From Nitrospirota bacterium (GTDB lineage Bacteria > Nitrospirota > Thermodesulfovibrionia > Thermodesulfovibrionales > UBA1546): DNA of 39,752 nucleotides. The notes below the pieces were generated by a model. The model ran no database searches. It had not been told where the DNA came from and saw nothing but the letters and a program-made list of their open reading frames with translations. The DNA is taken from positions 1 to 39,752 of the forward strand of contig JACRGY010000060.1 in assembly GCA_016212165.1 (NCBI GenBank). Reading direction: 5' to 3'. Both the position numbers and the translations under genes were made by a program. Positions within the stretch are counted from its first letter, which is position 1, and each line of letters starts with the position of its first letter. This document shows, piece by piece, positions 1 to 8,202 of the stretch.

Positions 1-80
1 TAATCGGCTAAATAATATATCATATGATTATTCAGGTTAACTGCGTTAATCAGAAATAAACTGACCAAAAGGAGATATTG

Positions 81-395
81 ATGAAACGGTTTTTGATGGT
101 ATTATTGGTTATTTCGGTCTTTATGTTAATGGCGCTCGGACAGGTCAGCTATGCTGCTCCCAAAGATGATTCTGCTATATCAGGAAAGGTTGTTGAAACA
201 ATGGATAGCGGCGGATACACATATGTCTGCCTTGAAAAGAAAGGGAAGAAAACATGGGTGGCTGTACCGCAGATGAAGGTAAAAAAGGGGCAGAACATGT
301 CTTTTCAGCCCGGCACAGAGATGGTAAACTTCAAGAGCAAAACCCTCAACCGCACATTTGACAGAGTTATTTTTTCCGGCGGGGCGATAAAGTAA
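81..395 (+). CDS. Small exported OB-fold-like protein (NrfJ-like)
   Basis: A 104-residue protein with a cleavable signal peptide: lysine and arginine at residues 2-3, a hydrophobic stretch to about residue 22, then an Ala-Ala cleavage region. The mature part (GKVVETMDSGGYTYVCLEKK, then WVAVP, then a final FDRVIFSGG) resembles small periplasmic OB-fold-like proteins annotated NrfJ-like or DNA-binding in metal-reducing bacteria; that assignment is from memory of the family. It probably works in the periplasm, possibly beside cytochrome or metal chemistry, but no catalytic residues are evident. The start is ATG 81, six bases after AAGGAG (69-74); a TTG at 78 in the same frame sits too close to that site. 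The gene stands alone and is followed by a hairpin terminator. Function unknown. Confidence 0.75.
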   Translation: MKRFLMVLLVISVFMLMALGQVSYAAPKDDSAISGKVVETMDSGGYTYVCLEKKGKKTWVAVPQMKVKKGQNMSFQPGTEMVNFKSKTLNRTFDRVIFSGGAIK

Positions 396-410
396 CAAAA
401 GTAAACCTCT

Positions 411-440
411 AAAGGGGGAAAACCATTTCCCCCTTTATCT
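411..440 (+). terminator. Hairpin terminator after the exported small protein
   Basis: A perfect 11-bp stem, AAAGGGGGAAA (411-421) with TTTCCCCCTTT (426-436) around an ACCA loop, lies 16 bases after the stop codon. The T-rich 3' side and A-rich 5' side suit an intrinsic terminator, possibly in both directions. Confidence 0.7.
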
Positions 441-507
441 CCGGAACCGCTTCATTTATCCTTCAGAGGATGTTTTCCTGCTTGTCTGTCCTGTTGCTCC
501 CTTATGT

Positions 508-513
508 TAAAAT
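508..513 (+). promoter_or_regulatory. Putative -10 box of uvrA (leaderless start)
   Basis: TAAAAT ends seven bases before the uvrA ATG and no Shine-Dalgarno sequence precedes the start, so transcription would begin at or next to the start codon. No good -35 box is seen: TTGTCT at 482-487 is 20 bases away. Confidence 0.35.
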
Positions 514-519
514 ATCAGG

Positions 520-3333
520 ATGTCTGAGAGAGAGCTTATAATTGAAGGGGCAAGGCAGAATAACCTCAAAAATATAACTCTCCGGCTTCCTCATGACAAG
601 GTAATTGCCGTAACTGGTGTTTCAGGCTCAGGAAAGTCATCACTTGCCTTCGACACAATCTTTGCAGAAGGGAAGTGGAGGTTTATCGAGTCCCTTTCAA
701 CCTATGCAAGGCTCTTCCTTGAAAAACTTGACAGGCCTGATGTTGACGCAATATATAACATAAGGCCTGCAATAGCCCTTGAACAGAAAAATCCGGTAAA
801 AGGTTCCCGCTCAACAGTTGGCACGCTCACAGAGATATATGACCTTCTCAGGGTCCTTTATTCAAAGATATCCGCTCCGTTCTGCCCTCAATGCGGCAAT
901 GAGATAAGAAAATGGGACCCCTCACAGGTAAAAGAAGAACTTATCGAAAAGTATAACGGGAAAAAGGCAATAATTATTTTCGCCTCTGAAGAACCAGTGG
1001 AGGCCCTTAAGCAAAGAGGATTTCACAGGGCATGGTTGAACGATGAAGTTGTTGATTTGGACGCTACACGCTATACGCTGAACGCTGACCGCATTGAGAT
1101 TGTCCTTGACAGGCTCCTTATCAAAGATGAACCCCGGCTTTCTGATTCAATAGAGATGGCATGGAAAACAGGCAATGGGAAAATGAAGGTTATTATTATA
1201 AACGGCCCTGAAAGCTTGCATCTGTCATCTGTCAGTTTTTCTTCTGAGAATGTATGCGATAAGTGCAATATTGAACTTCCTGAGCCGTCGCCGCTGCTTT
1301 TCTCTTTTAACCATCCCATTGGCGCATGCCCTGAGTGCAAGGGTTTCGGCAATACCCTGATATATGATGAAGACCTGATAATACCTGATAAACACCTTTC
1401 CCTTGCAGAAGGCGCGATAGCCATATGGGAAAAACCCATAGCAAAATGGTGGAAAAGGCAGATGATTGCCAGAGCTAAAAAGTCAGCCATAGATATAAAA
1501 AAGCCTTACATTGAGCTTCCGCAGGCTGAGAAGGAGAAGCTTTTCAAAGGCACTCCTGATTTTTACGGCATAGATGATTTTTTTGAGGAGCTTGAAACAA
1601 AAAGGTACAAGCTTCATGTGAGGGTATTCCTCAGCAGGCACAGAAGGCCTGTGACATGCCCGTCATGTAACGGGAAAAGGCTCGGGAAAGAGGCTTTGTC
1701 ATACAAGATTTCCGAGCTTGATATTGCAGAAGTATGCGATTTGCCGGTATCAGGACTTATAAAATTTTTCAGGGATGCTGACATATCTTCTTTTCAAAGA
1801 AACCTCGCAAAGGAACTCCTCAGGCAGATTAACCTTAAACTTCAATTCCTCAACAGAGTGGGGCTTGACTACCTTGGCCTTAACAGACAGGGGAAGACAC
1901 TCTCTGGAGGAGAGTATCAGAGGGTGAACCTTTCGAACCAGCTCAGTTCACTTCTTACAGGGACACTGTATGTCCTTGATGAACCTACTGTCGGGCTTCA
2001 TCCAAGAGACACTGAGAGGATTGCAAAAATAATGGCAGAGCTTTCAGGGCTTGGGAATACAATAATAGTTGTCGAGCATGACAGGGATATAATCAACTCG
2101 GCTGACTGGATAGTAGAACTCGGGCCGGGAGGAGGGCATCAGGGAGGAGATGTAATATTCTCAGGGCCAAAAGATAAATTTCTTAAGGCTGATACGCTAA
2201 CTGCAAAATATATAACTGGAATAGAAAAAGTAGATCATCAGACAAGAGGCCGGGTATCAGGCGCCGGGTTCCGGAACAAAAGAAAACTCATCCTCTCTGG
2301 CGCTGAAGGGAATAACCTTAAATCAGTTGACCTTAAAATACCTGTTGAGACCCTGACAACAGTCACAGGTGTTTCAGGCTCCGGCAAAAGCAGCCTTGTC
2401 GTGGAGACACTCTATGGAGCGCTTGCAAGGCATTTCAAACTCGAACCTGAATTCCCCCTGCCATATAAGACTATAGAAGGCACGGAATATATCAGGAATG
2501 TAAAGCTCATAGACCAGGCCCCGACAGGCAAAAGCCCGCGTTCAAATGCAGTGACATATCTGAAGATATTTGACCCCATACGAAAAATTTTCTCGGAACA
2601 GCATGAGGCAAAGGCATATGGCTACACCCCGGGGTTTTTCTCGTTCAATGTCACGGGAGGAAGGTGCGAGGCATGCAAGGGAGAGGGTTATCAGAAAATG
2701 GAGATGTACTTTTTCGAAGACCTCTATATAAAATGCGAGGAGTGCAACGGGAAAAGATATAAACCCGAGGCCTTGAGAGTCGCTTATCATGGCAGAAATA
2801 TAAATGATGTCCTGAGCATGACAGTTGATGAGGCAGCAGATTTTTTCTCTGACGTGCCGCAGATACAGGGTAAGTTCTCCCTGATGAAGGATATAGGTCT
2901 CGGTTATATAAGGATTGGCCAGCCTGCAACAACATTCTCAGGGGGCGAGGCCCAGAGGCTTAAGATATGCGCGGAACTGTCTCAGATGGGAGGGAGCAGG
3001 AAGCAGAGAGCGGGGATTAGTAAAACCAGAACCCCAAACTCTAAGCCCGGCTGTTTGTATATTCTTGATGAGCCTACGGTAGGCCTTCATTTCAGTGATG
3101 TGAAAGCCCTTCTTAATATTCTTCAAAGGCTCGTTGATGCCGGAAATAGTGTTCTTGTCATAGAGCATAATCTTGATGTTATTCAGGCATCTGACTGGAT
3201 TATTGATTTAGGGCCTGAGGGCGGGGATAAAGGCGGAAGGATTACATTCGAAGGAACTCCGGAGCAGATAATCAAGGCCGGGGAATCGTATACAGGAAGA
3301 TATCTGAAAGAATCGCTGAAATACCGGGAGTAA
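520..3333 (+). CDS. uvrA: Excinuclease ABC subunit A
   Basis: UvrA is the damage-recognition ATPase of nucleotide excision repair; it dimerises, loads UvrB on lesions and then leaves. The 937 residues hold two ABC modules: Walker A GVSGSGKSS near residues 33-41 and again near 617, two signature/Walker B regions (LSGGEYQRV with VLDEPTVGLHP, and FSGGEAQRL with ILDEPTVGLHF), and cysteine zinc modules including CPQC near residue 122 and the C-terminal CEAC...CEEC finger near 716-742. Length is typical. One oddity is a basic insertion of some 20 residues (about 824-843) between the second signature motif and Walker B, where other UvrA proteins have a short loop. The ATG at 520 lacks a Shine-Dalgarno site and may be leaderless. 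Confidence 0.97.
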   Translation: MSERELIIEGARQNNLKNITLRLPHDKVIAVTGVSGSGKSSLAFDTIFAEGKWRFIESLSTYARLFLEKLDRPDVDAIYNIRPAIALEQKNPVKGSRSTVGTLTEIYDLLRVLYSKISAPFCPQCGNEIRKWDPSQVKEELIEKYNGKKAIIIFASEEPVEALKQRGFHRAWLNDEVVDLDATRYTLNADRIEIVLDRLLIKDEPRLSDSIEMAWKTGNGKMKVIIINGPESLHLSSVSFSSENVCDKCNIELPEPSPLLFSFNHPIGACPECKGFGNTLIYDEDLIIPDKHLSLAEGAIAIWEKPIAKWWKRQMIARAKKSAIDIKKPYIELPQAEKEKLFKGTPDFYGIDDFFEELETKRYKLHVRVFLSRHRRPVTCPSCNGKRLGKEALSYKISELDIAEVCDLPVSGLIKFFRDADISSFQRNLAKELLRQINLKLQFLNRVGLDYLGLNRQGKTLSGGEYQRVNLSNQLSSLLTGTLYVLDEPTVGLHPRDTERIAKIMAELSGLGNTIIVVEHDRDIINSADWIVELGPGGGHQGGDVIFSGPKDKFLKADTLTAKYITGIEKVDHQTRGRVSGAGFRNKRKLILSGAEGNNLKSVDLKIPVETLTTVTGVSGSGKSSLVVETLYGALARHFKLEPEFPLPYKTIEGTEYIRNVKLIDQAPTGKSPRSNAVTYLKIFDPIRKIFSEQHEAKAYGYTPGFFSFNVTGGRCEACKGEGYQKMEMYFFEDLYIKCEECNGKRYKPEALRVAYHGRNINDVLSMTVDEAADFFSDVPQIQGKFSLMKDIGLGYIRIGQPATTFSGGEAQRLKICAELSQMGGSRKQRAGISKTRTPNSKPGCLYILDEPTVGLHFSDVKALLNILQRLVDAGNSVLVIEHNLDVIQASDWIIDLGPEGGDKGGRITFEGTPEQIIKAGESYTGRYLKESLKYRE

Positions 3334-3353
3334 TTTCTGAAGATTAGCTGAAT

Positions 3354-3391
3354 GTCTCCTGCGGCAAAAACCCTGCATCGCCGCAGGAGAC
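3354..3391. terminator. Convergent hairpin between uvrA and the zinc-ribbon gene
   Basis: A perfect 12-bp stem, GTCTCCTGCGGC (3354-3365) with GCCGCAGGAGAC (3380-3391), sits 20 bases after the uvrA stop and 8 bases after the stop of the opposing small gene. There is no strong T tract on either side, but the convergent position fits a shared bidirectional terminator. Confidence 0.55.
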
Positions 3392-3399
3392 AGCAAAAA

Positions 3400-3555
3400 T
3401 TATCCTTCGCAGCACACGCGTCTCATTCTTTTCTTCCCTGATGCTGAAACAGCCAGAACAACTTCGACCTTTTTACCGCAGTTGCTGCAGCAGGCTGCCC
3501 TGCTCTTTGACTCAGCCCTTGCTGATACATCTGTCTTAGACTTTTTCTCTGCCAT
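3400..3555 (-). CDS. 51-residue cysteine-rich zinc-ribbon protein
   Basis: A short gene with an ideal ribosome site: AAAGGAGG five to six bases before ATG 3555 on the minus strand. It encodes 51 residues: a Lys/Ser/Ala-rich basic N-terminus, then CCSNCGKK at residues 22-29, a hydrophobic strand (VEVVLAVSASGKK), and a closing RRVCCEG. Two CxxC-type clusters about 20 residues apart, with basic flanks, suggest one zinc ion in a ribbon-like fold and perhaps nucleic-acid or ribosome binding. I do not recognise a named family. It is monocistronic, convergent with uvrA and divergent from dppB. The strong ribosome site, the compact cysteine pattern and a stop flush against a hairpin argue that it is real. 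Confidence 0.7.
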   Translation of the reverse strand: MAEKKSKTDVSARAESKSRAACCSNCGKKVEVVLAVSASGKKRMRRVCCEG

Positions 3556-3619
3556 AATTACCTCCTTTCAAGTTTTAAAGTTATACGTTAAACGCACAAG
3601 ATTTCCCGTTCACATTTAC

Positions 3620-3648
3620 CCTGTTAAAGGCCGCAGGCCTTCAACAGG
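3620..3648. other. Imperfect inverted repeat in the dppB upstream region
   Basis: CCTGTT-A-AAGGCC, loop GCA, GGCCTT-C-AACAGG: a 12-bp stem with one internal mismatch. It lies in the 280-bp divergent gap between the zinc-ribbon gene and dppB. It could be a regulatory hairpin or a solitary REP-like palindrome. The rest of this gap shows no other feature except the dppB -10 box. Confidence 0.4.
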
Positions 3649-3823
3649 CTTTACTATGCGAAAGCTTCCAACTTATTTTTTACCTTGATTGGTAAAGCAA
3701 GCGCAGGCTGGCAAAGGCACTGCAGGAAACTTCACAAGACTTAATAATATAATCCAATTTGGGAAATGTTGTCAAGAAAACCTGTACGCATTCCGCGGTA
3801 ACCCACATCTCCTCTCATTTTTG

Positions 3824-3829
3824 TATAAT
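3824..3829 (+). promoter_or_regulatory. Consensus -10 box of dppB (leaderless start)
   Basis: TATAAT ends six bases before the ATG at 3836, so the expected transcription start coincides with the start codon. No Shine-Dalgarno sequence is present, and no good -35 hexamer is visible. Confidence 0.5.
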
Positions 3830-3835
3830 ACCTCT

Positions 3836-4813
3836 ATGCTCTCTTATATATCCAAAAGACTCCTTCTCATGATTCCCCTGATATTCGGGATCACGGTAAT
3901 AACATTCATAGTCATTCACCTTGCGCCCGGAGGGCCTGTTGAAGTCCAGACAGAGATGTCATTGAAGACATCTGCGCAGGCCAGGGAAAATCTTAAAAAA
4001 CTCTATGGCCTGGATAAGCCCTTGCATGTCCAGTATTTTGAATGGATTACGAGGGTTGCAAAACTTGATTTCGGAAAGTCATTTGTTGACGGCAGGAAAG
4101 TGTTCGACAAAATACTCGAAAGGATTCCGATAACATTAACCATAAATGTCCTTTCGCTTTTGCTGATATTGATTATTGCAGTTCCCGTAGGGGTGCTCTC
4201 AGCAACAAGGCAGTATTCATTATTCGATAAAATCTCAACCGTATTTGTATTTATAGGTTTTTCAACACCTACATTCTGGCTTGCCTTGCTCCTCATGATT
4301 CTCTTCGGAGTAACCCTCGGCCTATTGCCTATTTCAGGCATTCAGAGCATAGACGTATCAGAGATGGGGCGAATTGAGAGACTTGCTGACTGGATAAAGC
4401 ACCTTATACTTCCTGTCGGGCTCTCTGCGTTCGGAGGCATCGCAGGCCTGAGCCGGTACAGCCGCTCGAGCATGCTTGAGGTTATAAGACAGGACTACAT
4501 CAGGACAGCAAGGGCAAAGGGATTAAAAGAATCTGAGGTTGTATTCAGGCATGCCCTCAGAAATGCACTCATGCCCATAGTTACAATCCTCGGACTTTCT
4601 GTGCCCGGCCTGATCGGCGGCGGAGTCATATTCGAGACAATCTTTGCAATCCCGGGAATGGGGCAGCTCTTTTATTCATCAACAATGTCGCGGGATTATC
4701 CAACGATTATGGGGATACTTGTCATAGGCGCAATTCTTACATTACTGGGAAACCTAATCGCGGACATATCGTATGCCCTGGTTGACCCGAGGATAAGGGT
4801 GAAAAAAGTTTAA
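3836..4813 (+). CDS. dppB: Dipeptide/oligopeptide ABC permease, DppB/OppB type
   Basis: Inner-membrane permease of a peptide or nickel type ABC importer (325 residues from ATG 3836). It begins [19 protein letters not shown], the usual first helix of the DppB/OppB family, and has five to six predicted membrane segments. The cytoplasmic EAA loop that docks the ATPase is clear: [15 protein letters not shown]. The reading frame stays open upstream to 3691 but that part does not look like the family. The next gene overlaps by one base (TAATG). No solute-binding protein or ATPase gene lies nearby, so these must be encoded elsewhere. Substrate cannot be told: peptides and nickel are both handled by this family. 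Confidence 0.88.
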   Translation: MLSYISKRLLLMIPLIFGITVITFIVIHLAPGGPVEVQTEMSLKTSAQARENLKKLYGLDKPLHVQYFEWITRVAKLDFGKSFVDGRKVFDKILERIPITLTINVLSLLLILIIAVPVGVLSATRQYSLFDKISTVFVFIGFSTPTFWLALLLMILFGVTLGLLPISGIQSIDVSEMGRIERLADWIKHLILPVGLSAFGGIAGLSRYSRSSMLEVIRQDYIRTARAKGLKESEVVFRHALRNALMPIVTILGLSVPGLIGGGVIFETIFAIPGMGQLFYSSTMSRDYPTIMGILVIGAILTLLGNLIADISYALVDPRIRVKKV

Positions 4814-5661
4814 TGAGACTGCTGGGTGTTATAGCAAAGAGGTTTTCACGAAACAGATTATCTGTCATAGGGGCGACAACAGTTTTATGCCTGATAACCA
4901 TCTCCCTGCTCGCGCCTTTTATTGCGCCTTATAACCCTACAGCCATTGATGTCCATAATGTGCTTTCCCCGCCGGACAAGGCTCATCTTCTCGGCACTGA
5001 CGAACTTGGAAGGGATGTTCTTTCAAGGATGATATGGGGAAGCAGGGTATCTCTAAAGGTAGGCTTTGTGGCTGTAGGGATTGCGATATTAATCGGAATC
5101 ATCATCGGCGCTATTGCAGGTTTTTATGGCGGAAAGACAGATGCAGCGCTCATGAGGTTTGTTGATATCATGCTTGCATTCCCGACATTTTTTCTCATTC
5201 TTGCTGTGATTGCCATTCTTGAGCCAAGCATATTCACGATAATGATGGTTATAGGCATTACAGGGTGGATGGATGTTGCAAGGCTTGTAAGGGCTGAGTT
5301 TCTGACGCTTAAGGAGAGGGATTTTATTACAGCAGCAAGGGCCCTCGGCGCTAATGACTTAAGGCTCATATTCAGGCACATGCTCCCCAATGCGCTTTCG
5401 CCTGTATTTGTTGCGGCAACATTCGGTGTTGCAGGAGCGATCCTGACAGAATCAGGGCTTTCTTTTCTCGGACTGGGTATCCAACCACCCAATCCAAGCT
5501 GGGGTAATATCCTGACATCAGGAAAAGACAACATTGAGGTTGCATGGTGGCTTTCAGTATATCCCGGCCTGGCAATACTGATTACAGTCCTGAGTTACAA
5601 CCTTATCGGCGAGGGGTTGAGGGATGCACTTGACCCAAGGCTATGGGATATGGAAATATAG
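4813..5661 (+). CDS. dppC: Dipeptide/oligopeptide ABC permease, DppC/OppC type
   Basis: Second permease of the same importer (282 residues). The N-terminal helix, then the family segment with LLGTDELGRDVLSRMIWG, several membrane helices and the EAA loop (LKERDFITAARALGANDL, RHMLPNALSPV) are in the usual order. The ending LIGEGLRDALDPRL is the typical OppC C-terminus. ATG 4813 overlaps the dppB stop by one base, so translation is coupled. leuD begins seven bases after the stop, an unusual partner for a permease pair. DppC is the better name than OppC only by length and the short N-terminus. Confidence 0.88.
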   Translation: MRLLGVIAKRFSRNRLSVIGATTVLCLITISLLAPFIAPYNPTAIDVHNVLSPPDKAHLLGTDELGRDVLSRMIWGSRVSLKVGFVAVGIAILIGIIIGAIAGFYGGKTDAALMRFVDIMLAFPTFFLILAVIAILEPSIFTIMMVIGITGWMDVARLVRAEFLTLKERDFITAARALGANDLRLIFRHMLPNALSPVFVAATFGVAGAILTESGLSFLGLGIQPPNPSWGNILTSGKDNIEVAWWLSVYPGLAILITVLSYNLIGEGLRDALDPRLWDMEI

Positions 5662-5667
5662 ATAGCA

Positions 5668-6168
5668 ATGATAATCAAAGGCAAAAACTGGAAATTCGGA
5701 AATGATATTGATACCGACGCTATAATCCCTGCTCGTTATCTGAATACCTCTGACCCGAAAGAACTGGCAAAACACATTATGGAAGATGCTGACAGGGATT
5801 TCCCGTCCAAAGTAAAAGCAGGCGATATTATTGTTGCGGGGAAAAATTTCGGCTGCGGCTCCTCAAGGGAGCATGCGCCCATTGCAATAAAGGCAACAGG
5901 GATTCAGGCTGTTATTGCAAAGAGCTTTGCAAGGATTTTCTACAGGAACTCATTCAACATAGGCCTTCCCATCTTTGAATCAGAAGAGGCGTCAGAAAAG
6001 ATAAAAGAAGGAGATGAGATAGAGATAGACGCGGATAAGGGAATCATTAAAAATATTTCAAAGGGCGAGACGTATAAGGCAAACCCCATTCCTCCATTTA
6101 TGCAGGAGCTGATTTCAGCAGGAGGGCTTGTGGAATGGACAAAAAGGAAACTGGCAGCAAAGAGTTAA
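5668..6168 (+). CDS. leuD: 3-isopropylmalate dehydratase small subunit
   Basis: Small subunit of isopropylmalate isomerase (leucine synthesis), the swivelling domain that completes the active site of the iron-sulfur large subunit LeuC. The 166 residues show the family marks: [14 protein letters not shown] at the start, [19 protein letters not shown] in the middle and [11 protein letters not shown]. Length matches the short bacterial/archaeal LeuD type (about 160-170). It follows dppC by six bases and is followed by structured element copy 1, then leuB. leuC is not in the window. LeuD and homoaconitase small subunits cannot be told apart with certainty from sequence; the nearby leuB favours leucine synthesis. 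Confidence 0.92.
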   Translation: MIIKGKNWKFGNDIDTDAIIPARYLNTSDPKELAKHIMEDADRDFPSKVKAGDIIVAGKNFGCGSSREHAPIAIKATGIQAVIAKSFARIFYRNSFNIGLPIFESEEASEKIKEGDEIEIDADKGIIKNISKGETYKANPIPPFMQELISAGGLVEWTKRKLAAKS

Positions 6169-6177
6169 GGGTAATGG

Positions 6178-6345
6178 AAAATGCAGGATACAGTATTTTC
6201 GCTCGTTCTGGGGCTTACGCAGAGACTCCTCCGCCCCAGGCGGATTCGCCGAGGCGAAGAGGTATTTTGCCTCTTTCTTTATCTTAGCTATTCCTTATGG
6301 AATACTGGCAAAATAAATCCGCTCAAATACAATACCCTGCATTTT
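6178..6345 (+). repeat. Structured intergenic element, copy 1 (after leuD)
   Basis: Longest of the five copies. Outer arm AAAATGCAGG (6178-6187) pairs with CCTGCATTTT (6336-6345); a second arm segment GTATTT (6193-6198) pairs with AAATAC (6325-6330). The core contains GCTCGTTCTG, a side hairpin CTGGGGC/GCCCCAG (6208-6214 with 6233-6239), a second side hairpin TTCGCC/GGCGAA, the core stem TATTTTGCC (6263-6271) with GGCAAAATA (6307-6315), and CCGCTCA. The core-stem loop carries its own hairpin TATTCC/GGAATA. It starts nine bases after the leuD stop and ends 37 bases before leuB. Confidence 0.8.
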
Positions 6346-6382
6346 TCAAAAATAAAATGATAGAGAAGGAGTGTTATTAATC

Positions 6383-7444
6383 ATGAAATCTTATAACATA
6401 GCAGTCATTCCCGGAGACGGGACAGGGCCTGAGGTCATAGCTGAAGGCATTAAGGTATTGAACGTGGCATCAAAGAAATTCGGGTTTAAGGTCAACCTTA
6501 AATATTATGACTATGGCGGAGAAAGATACTTAAAGACAGGCGAGGTCCTGCCTGAAAATGCAGTCTCTGAACTCAGAAAGCATGATGCGGTATATCTGGG
6601 AGCGATAGGGCACCCTGATGTAAAGCCGGGAATCCTGGAAAAAGGCATTCTCTTAAGGTTGAGGTTTGAGCTTGACCAGTACATTAATCTGAGGCCTGTA
6701 AAACTATATCCCGGTGTTGACTGCCCTTTGAAAGACAAAAAACCCGGGGACATAGACTTTGTTGTAGTGAGGGAAAACACAGAAGGATTATATGCAGGCG
6801 CCGGAGGTGTGCTGAAAAAAGGCACTCCTGATGAGGTTGCTGTGCAGGAATCCATAAATACAAGGAAGGGTGTTGAACGCTGCATAAGATATGCATTTGA
6901 ATACTGCAGGAAAAGGAACAAGATGAAAAAGCTTACTCTCTGCGGAAAGACCAATGTCCTTACATTTGCATTCGACCTGTGGGAGCGGACCTTCTATGAA
7001 GTTGCAAAAGAATATCCTGATATAAAAGCAGACTATGCGCATGTTGATGCAATAACAATGTGGTTTGTGAAAAACCCCGAGTGGTTTGATGTTATTGTCA
7101 CTGACAATATGTTCGGGGATATCATCACTGACCTTGGAGCAATGATACAGGGGGGCATGGGCATTGCAGCAGGAGGGAACATAAATCCTCAGGGTGTTTC
7201 AATGTTTGAACCAATCGGAGGGTCCGCTCCAAAATATAAAGGCAAGAATGTCATTAACCCTTTGGCTGCAATATGCGCCGGAGGGATGATGCTCGAATAT
7301 CTGGGAGAAAACAAGGCAGGCAAGGCAATAGAGAATGCAGCCATGACTGTAACCGGAAAACACCTGAAGAGCCTTGCGGCAGGGAAGATGGGCTTTTCAA
7401 CAACAGAGGTAGGAGATTTGGCCGCAGGACTTGTTAATGGGTGA
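6383..7444 (+). CDS. leuB: 3-isopropylmalate dehydrogenase
   Basis: NAD-dependent oxidative decarboxylation of 3-isopropylmalate, the third step of leucine synthesis. The 353 residues carry [10 protein letters not shown] near the N-terminus, the substrate arginines in [26 protein letters not shown], the catalytic lysine segment around [13 protein letters not shown], the metal-binding [13 protein letters not shown] and the nucleotide segment [20 protein letters not shown]. Start ATG 6383, because GTG 6371 overlaps the ribosome site AAGGAG (6366-6371). The family also includes isocitrate, tartrate and homoisocitrate dehydrogenases; leuD next door supports LeuB. A degenerate 7-bp repeat array follows the stop at once. 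Confidence 0.88.
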   Translation: MKSYNIAVIPGDGTGPEVIAEGIKVLNVASKKFGFKVNLKYYDYGGERYLKTGEVLPENAVSELRKHDAVYLGAIGHPDVKPGILEKGILLRLRFELDQYINLRPVKLYPGVDCPLKDKKPGDIDFVVVRENTEGLYAGAGGVLKKGTPDEVAVQESINTRKGVERCIRYAFEYCRKRNKMKKLTLCGKTNVLTFAFDLWERTFYEVAKEYPDIKADYAHVDAITMWFVKNPEWFDVIVTDNMFGDIITDLGAMIQGGMGIAAGGNINPQGVSMFEPIGGSAPKYKGKNVINPLAAICAGGMMLEYLGENKAGKAIENAAMTVTGKHLKSLAAGKMGFSTTEVGDLAAGLVNG

Positions 7445-7470
7445 CAGCTATCGGCTGACAGCCCGGAGCG
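7443..7470. repeat. Degenerate 7-bp tandem array after leuB
   Basis: Four heptads in phase: GACAGCT, ATCGGCT, GACAGCC, CGGAGCG. GC recurs at the same place in each unit, and the first and third differ by one base. Weak alone, but it matches the heptad style of the arrays at 11334 and 21256. Confidence 0.35.
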
Positions 7471-7478
7471 TGTAAAAG

Positions 7479-8159
7479 ATGGGTATTGAAAACAGGAAAC
7501 TGAAAAGAATACCTTTTGCGCAACAGGTACTCATAAACAATTCCATAATGCTCAACTCCATTGATATAAGCGAGGGCGGCATATATGTTCACACAGACCG
7601 TTTGTTCCCCGCAGGAAGTATCATTAACATCTCAATACCAACTGGCACAAAAAAACTTAACCTAAAGGCCCGCATTCAACACTGCCAGGTAGGGATAGGC
7701 ATGGGACTTCAGTTTGTAGAACTTGGCGCTGAGCCGCAGACTGAACTTAAAAATTTATTGACAGAGTTAGAGACAAAGTCACCTGCCAAAAGCAAGAAAA
7801 GAATCCTGATTGTTGATGACACCGATACAGTAAGAAGGATGAATAAAAGCAGGCTTATCCTTGACGGGTTTACCGTGCTTGAAGCAAGAGACGGGGTGGA
7901 GGCAGTAAAGGTGCTTCAGGCAGAGCCGCTGGACCTGGTTGTGCTCGACCTTTACATGGAGCCGATGGACGGTTTTAAATTAACAGCTTTTATAAGGCAG
8001 ATGCCCCAGCATAATGATATCCCGATAATAGTTTTCTCGGCGCGCAGCACCCCTGAGGTGATAGAGCAGGCAATGAATGTGGGCGCAACCTTATTCCTTG
8101 TAAAGATGACAACCTCTCCCATAAAGCTCAGTGAAAATGTTAAGGCATTATTAAAGTAG
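7479..8159 (+). CDS. PilZ domain - response regulator receiver fusion
   Basis: A 226-residue cytoplasmic signalling protein. Residues 1-100 form a PilZ domain with the cyclic-di-GMP motifs RKLKR (near residues 6-10) and DISEGG (near 27-32). A short linker leads to a CheY-like receiver with the acidic pair in ILIVDDTD (near 111), the phosphoacceptor aspartate in VVLDLYM (near 150), the switch serine in VFSARS and the conserved lysine in FLVKM. There is no output domain, so it likely works through protein contacts, joining c-di-GMP binding to phosphorelay input. PilZ at the N-terminus of a receiver is less common than the reverse. Structured element copy 2 follows. Confidence 0.88.
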   Translation: MGIENRKLKRIPFAQQVLINNSIMLNSIDISEGGIYVHTDRLFPAGSIINISIPTGTKKLNLKARIQHCQVGIGMGLQFVELGAEPQTELKNLLTELETKSPAKSKKRILIVDDTDTVRRMNKSRLILDGFTVLEARDGVEAVKVLQAEPLDLVVLDLYMEPMDGFKLTAFIRQMPQHNDIPIIVFSARSTPEVIEQAMNVGATLFLVKMTTSPIKLSENVKALLK

Positions 8160-8202
8160 GATTAAATTCTTGCCGGAGTGCTGCTTAAAAAAGTAAGCGA
8201 GT

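Noticed and set aside
1071-1490. Long minus-strand open frame inside uvrA
   Set aside because: Entirely antisense to a well conserved protein; no family resemblance and no ribosome site. The same holds for the many other shadow frames, for example in leuB, dxs, guaA and slt.
3482-3688. Plus-strand open frame upstream of dppB
   Set aside because: It is antisense to the zinc-ribbon gene, which has a far better ribosome site and a clear cysteine pattern. The translated product has no recognisable features.
3689-3835. N-terminal 49-residue extension of DppB
   Set aside because: Not similar to the permease family; a -10 box lies within it and the family-like first helix begins at ATG 3836.
6178-6345. 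Integron attC site as explanation of the structured elements
   Set aside because: Position after genes, strand bias and hairpin shape recall attC, but attC keeps its end boxes (RYYYAAC and GTTRRRY) and varies in the middle. Here the ends vary and the middle is fixed, and no such boxes are seen. The genes before the copies are housekeeping genes, not cassettes.
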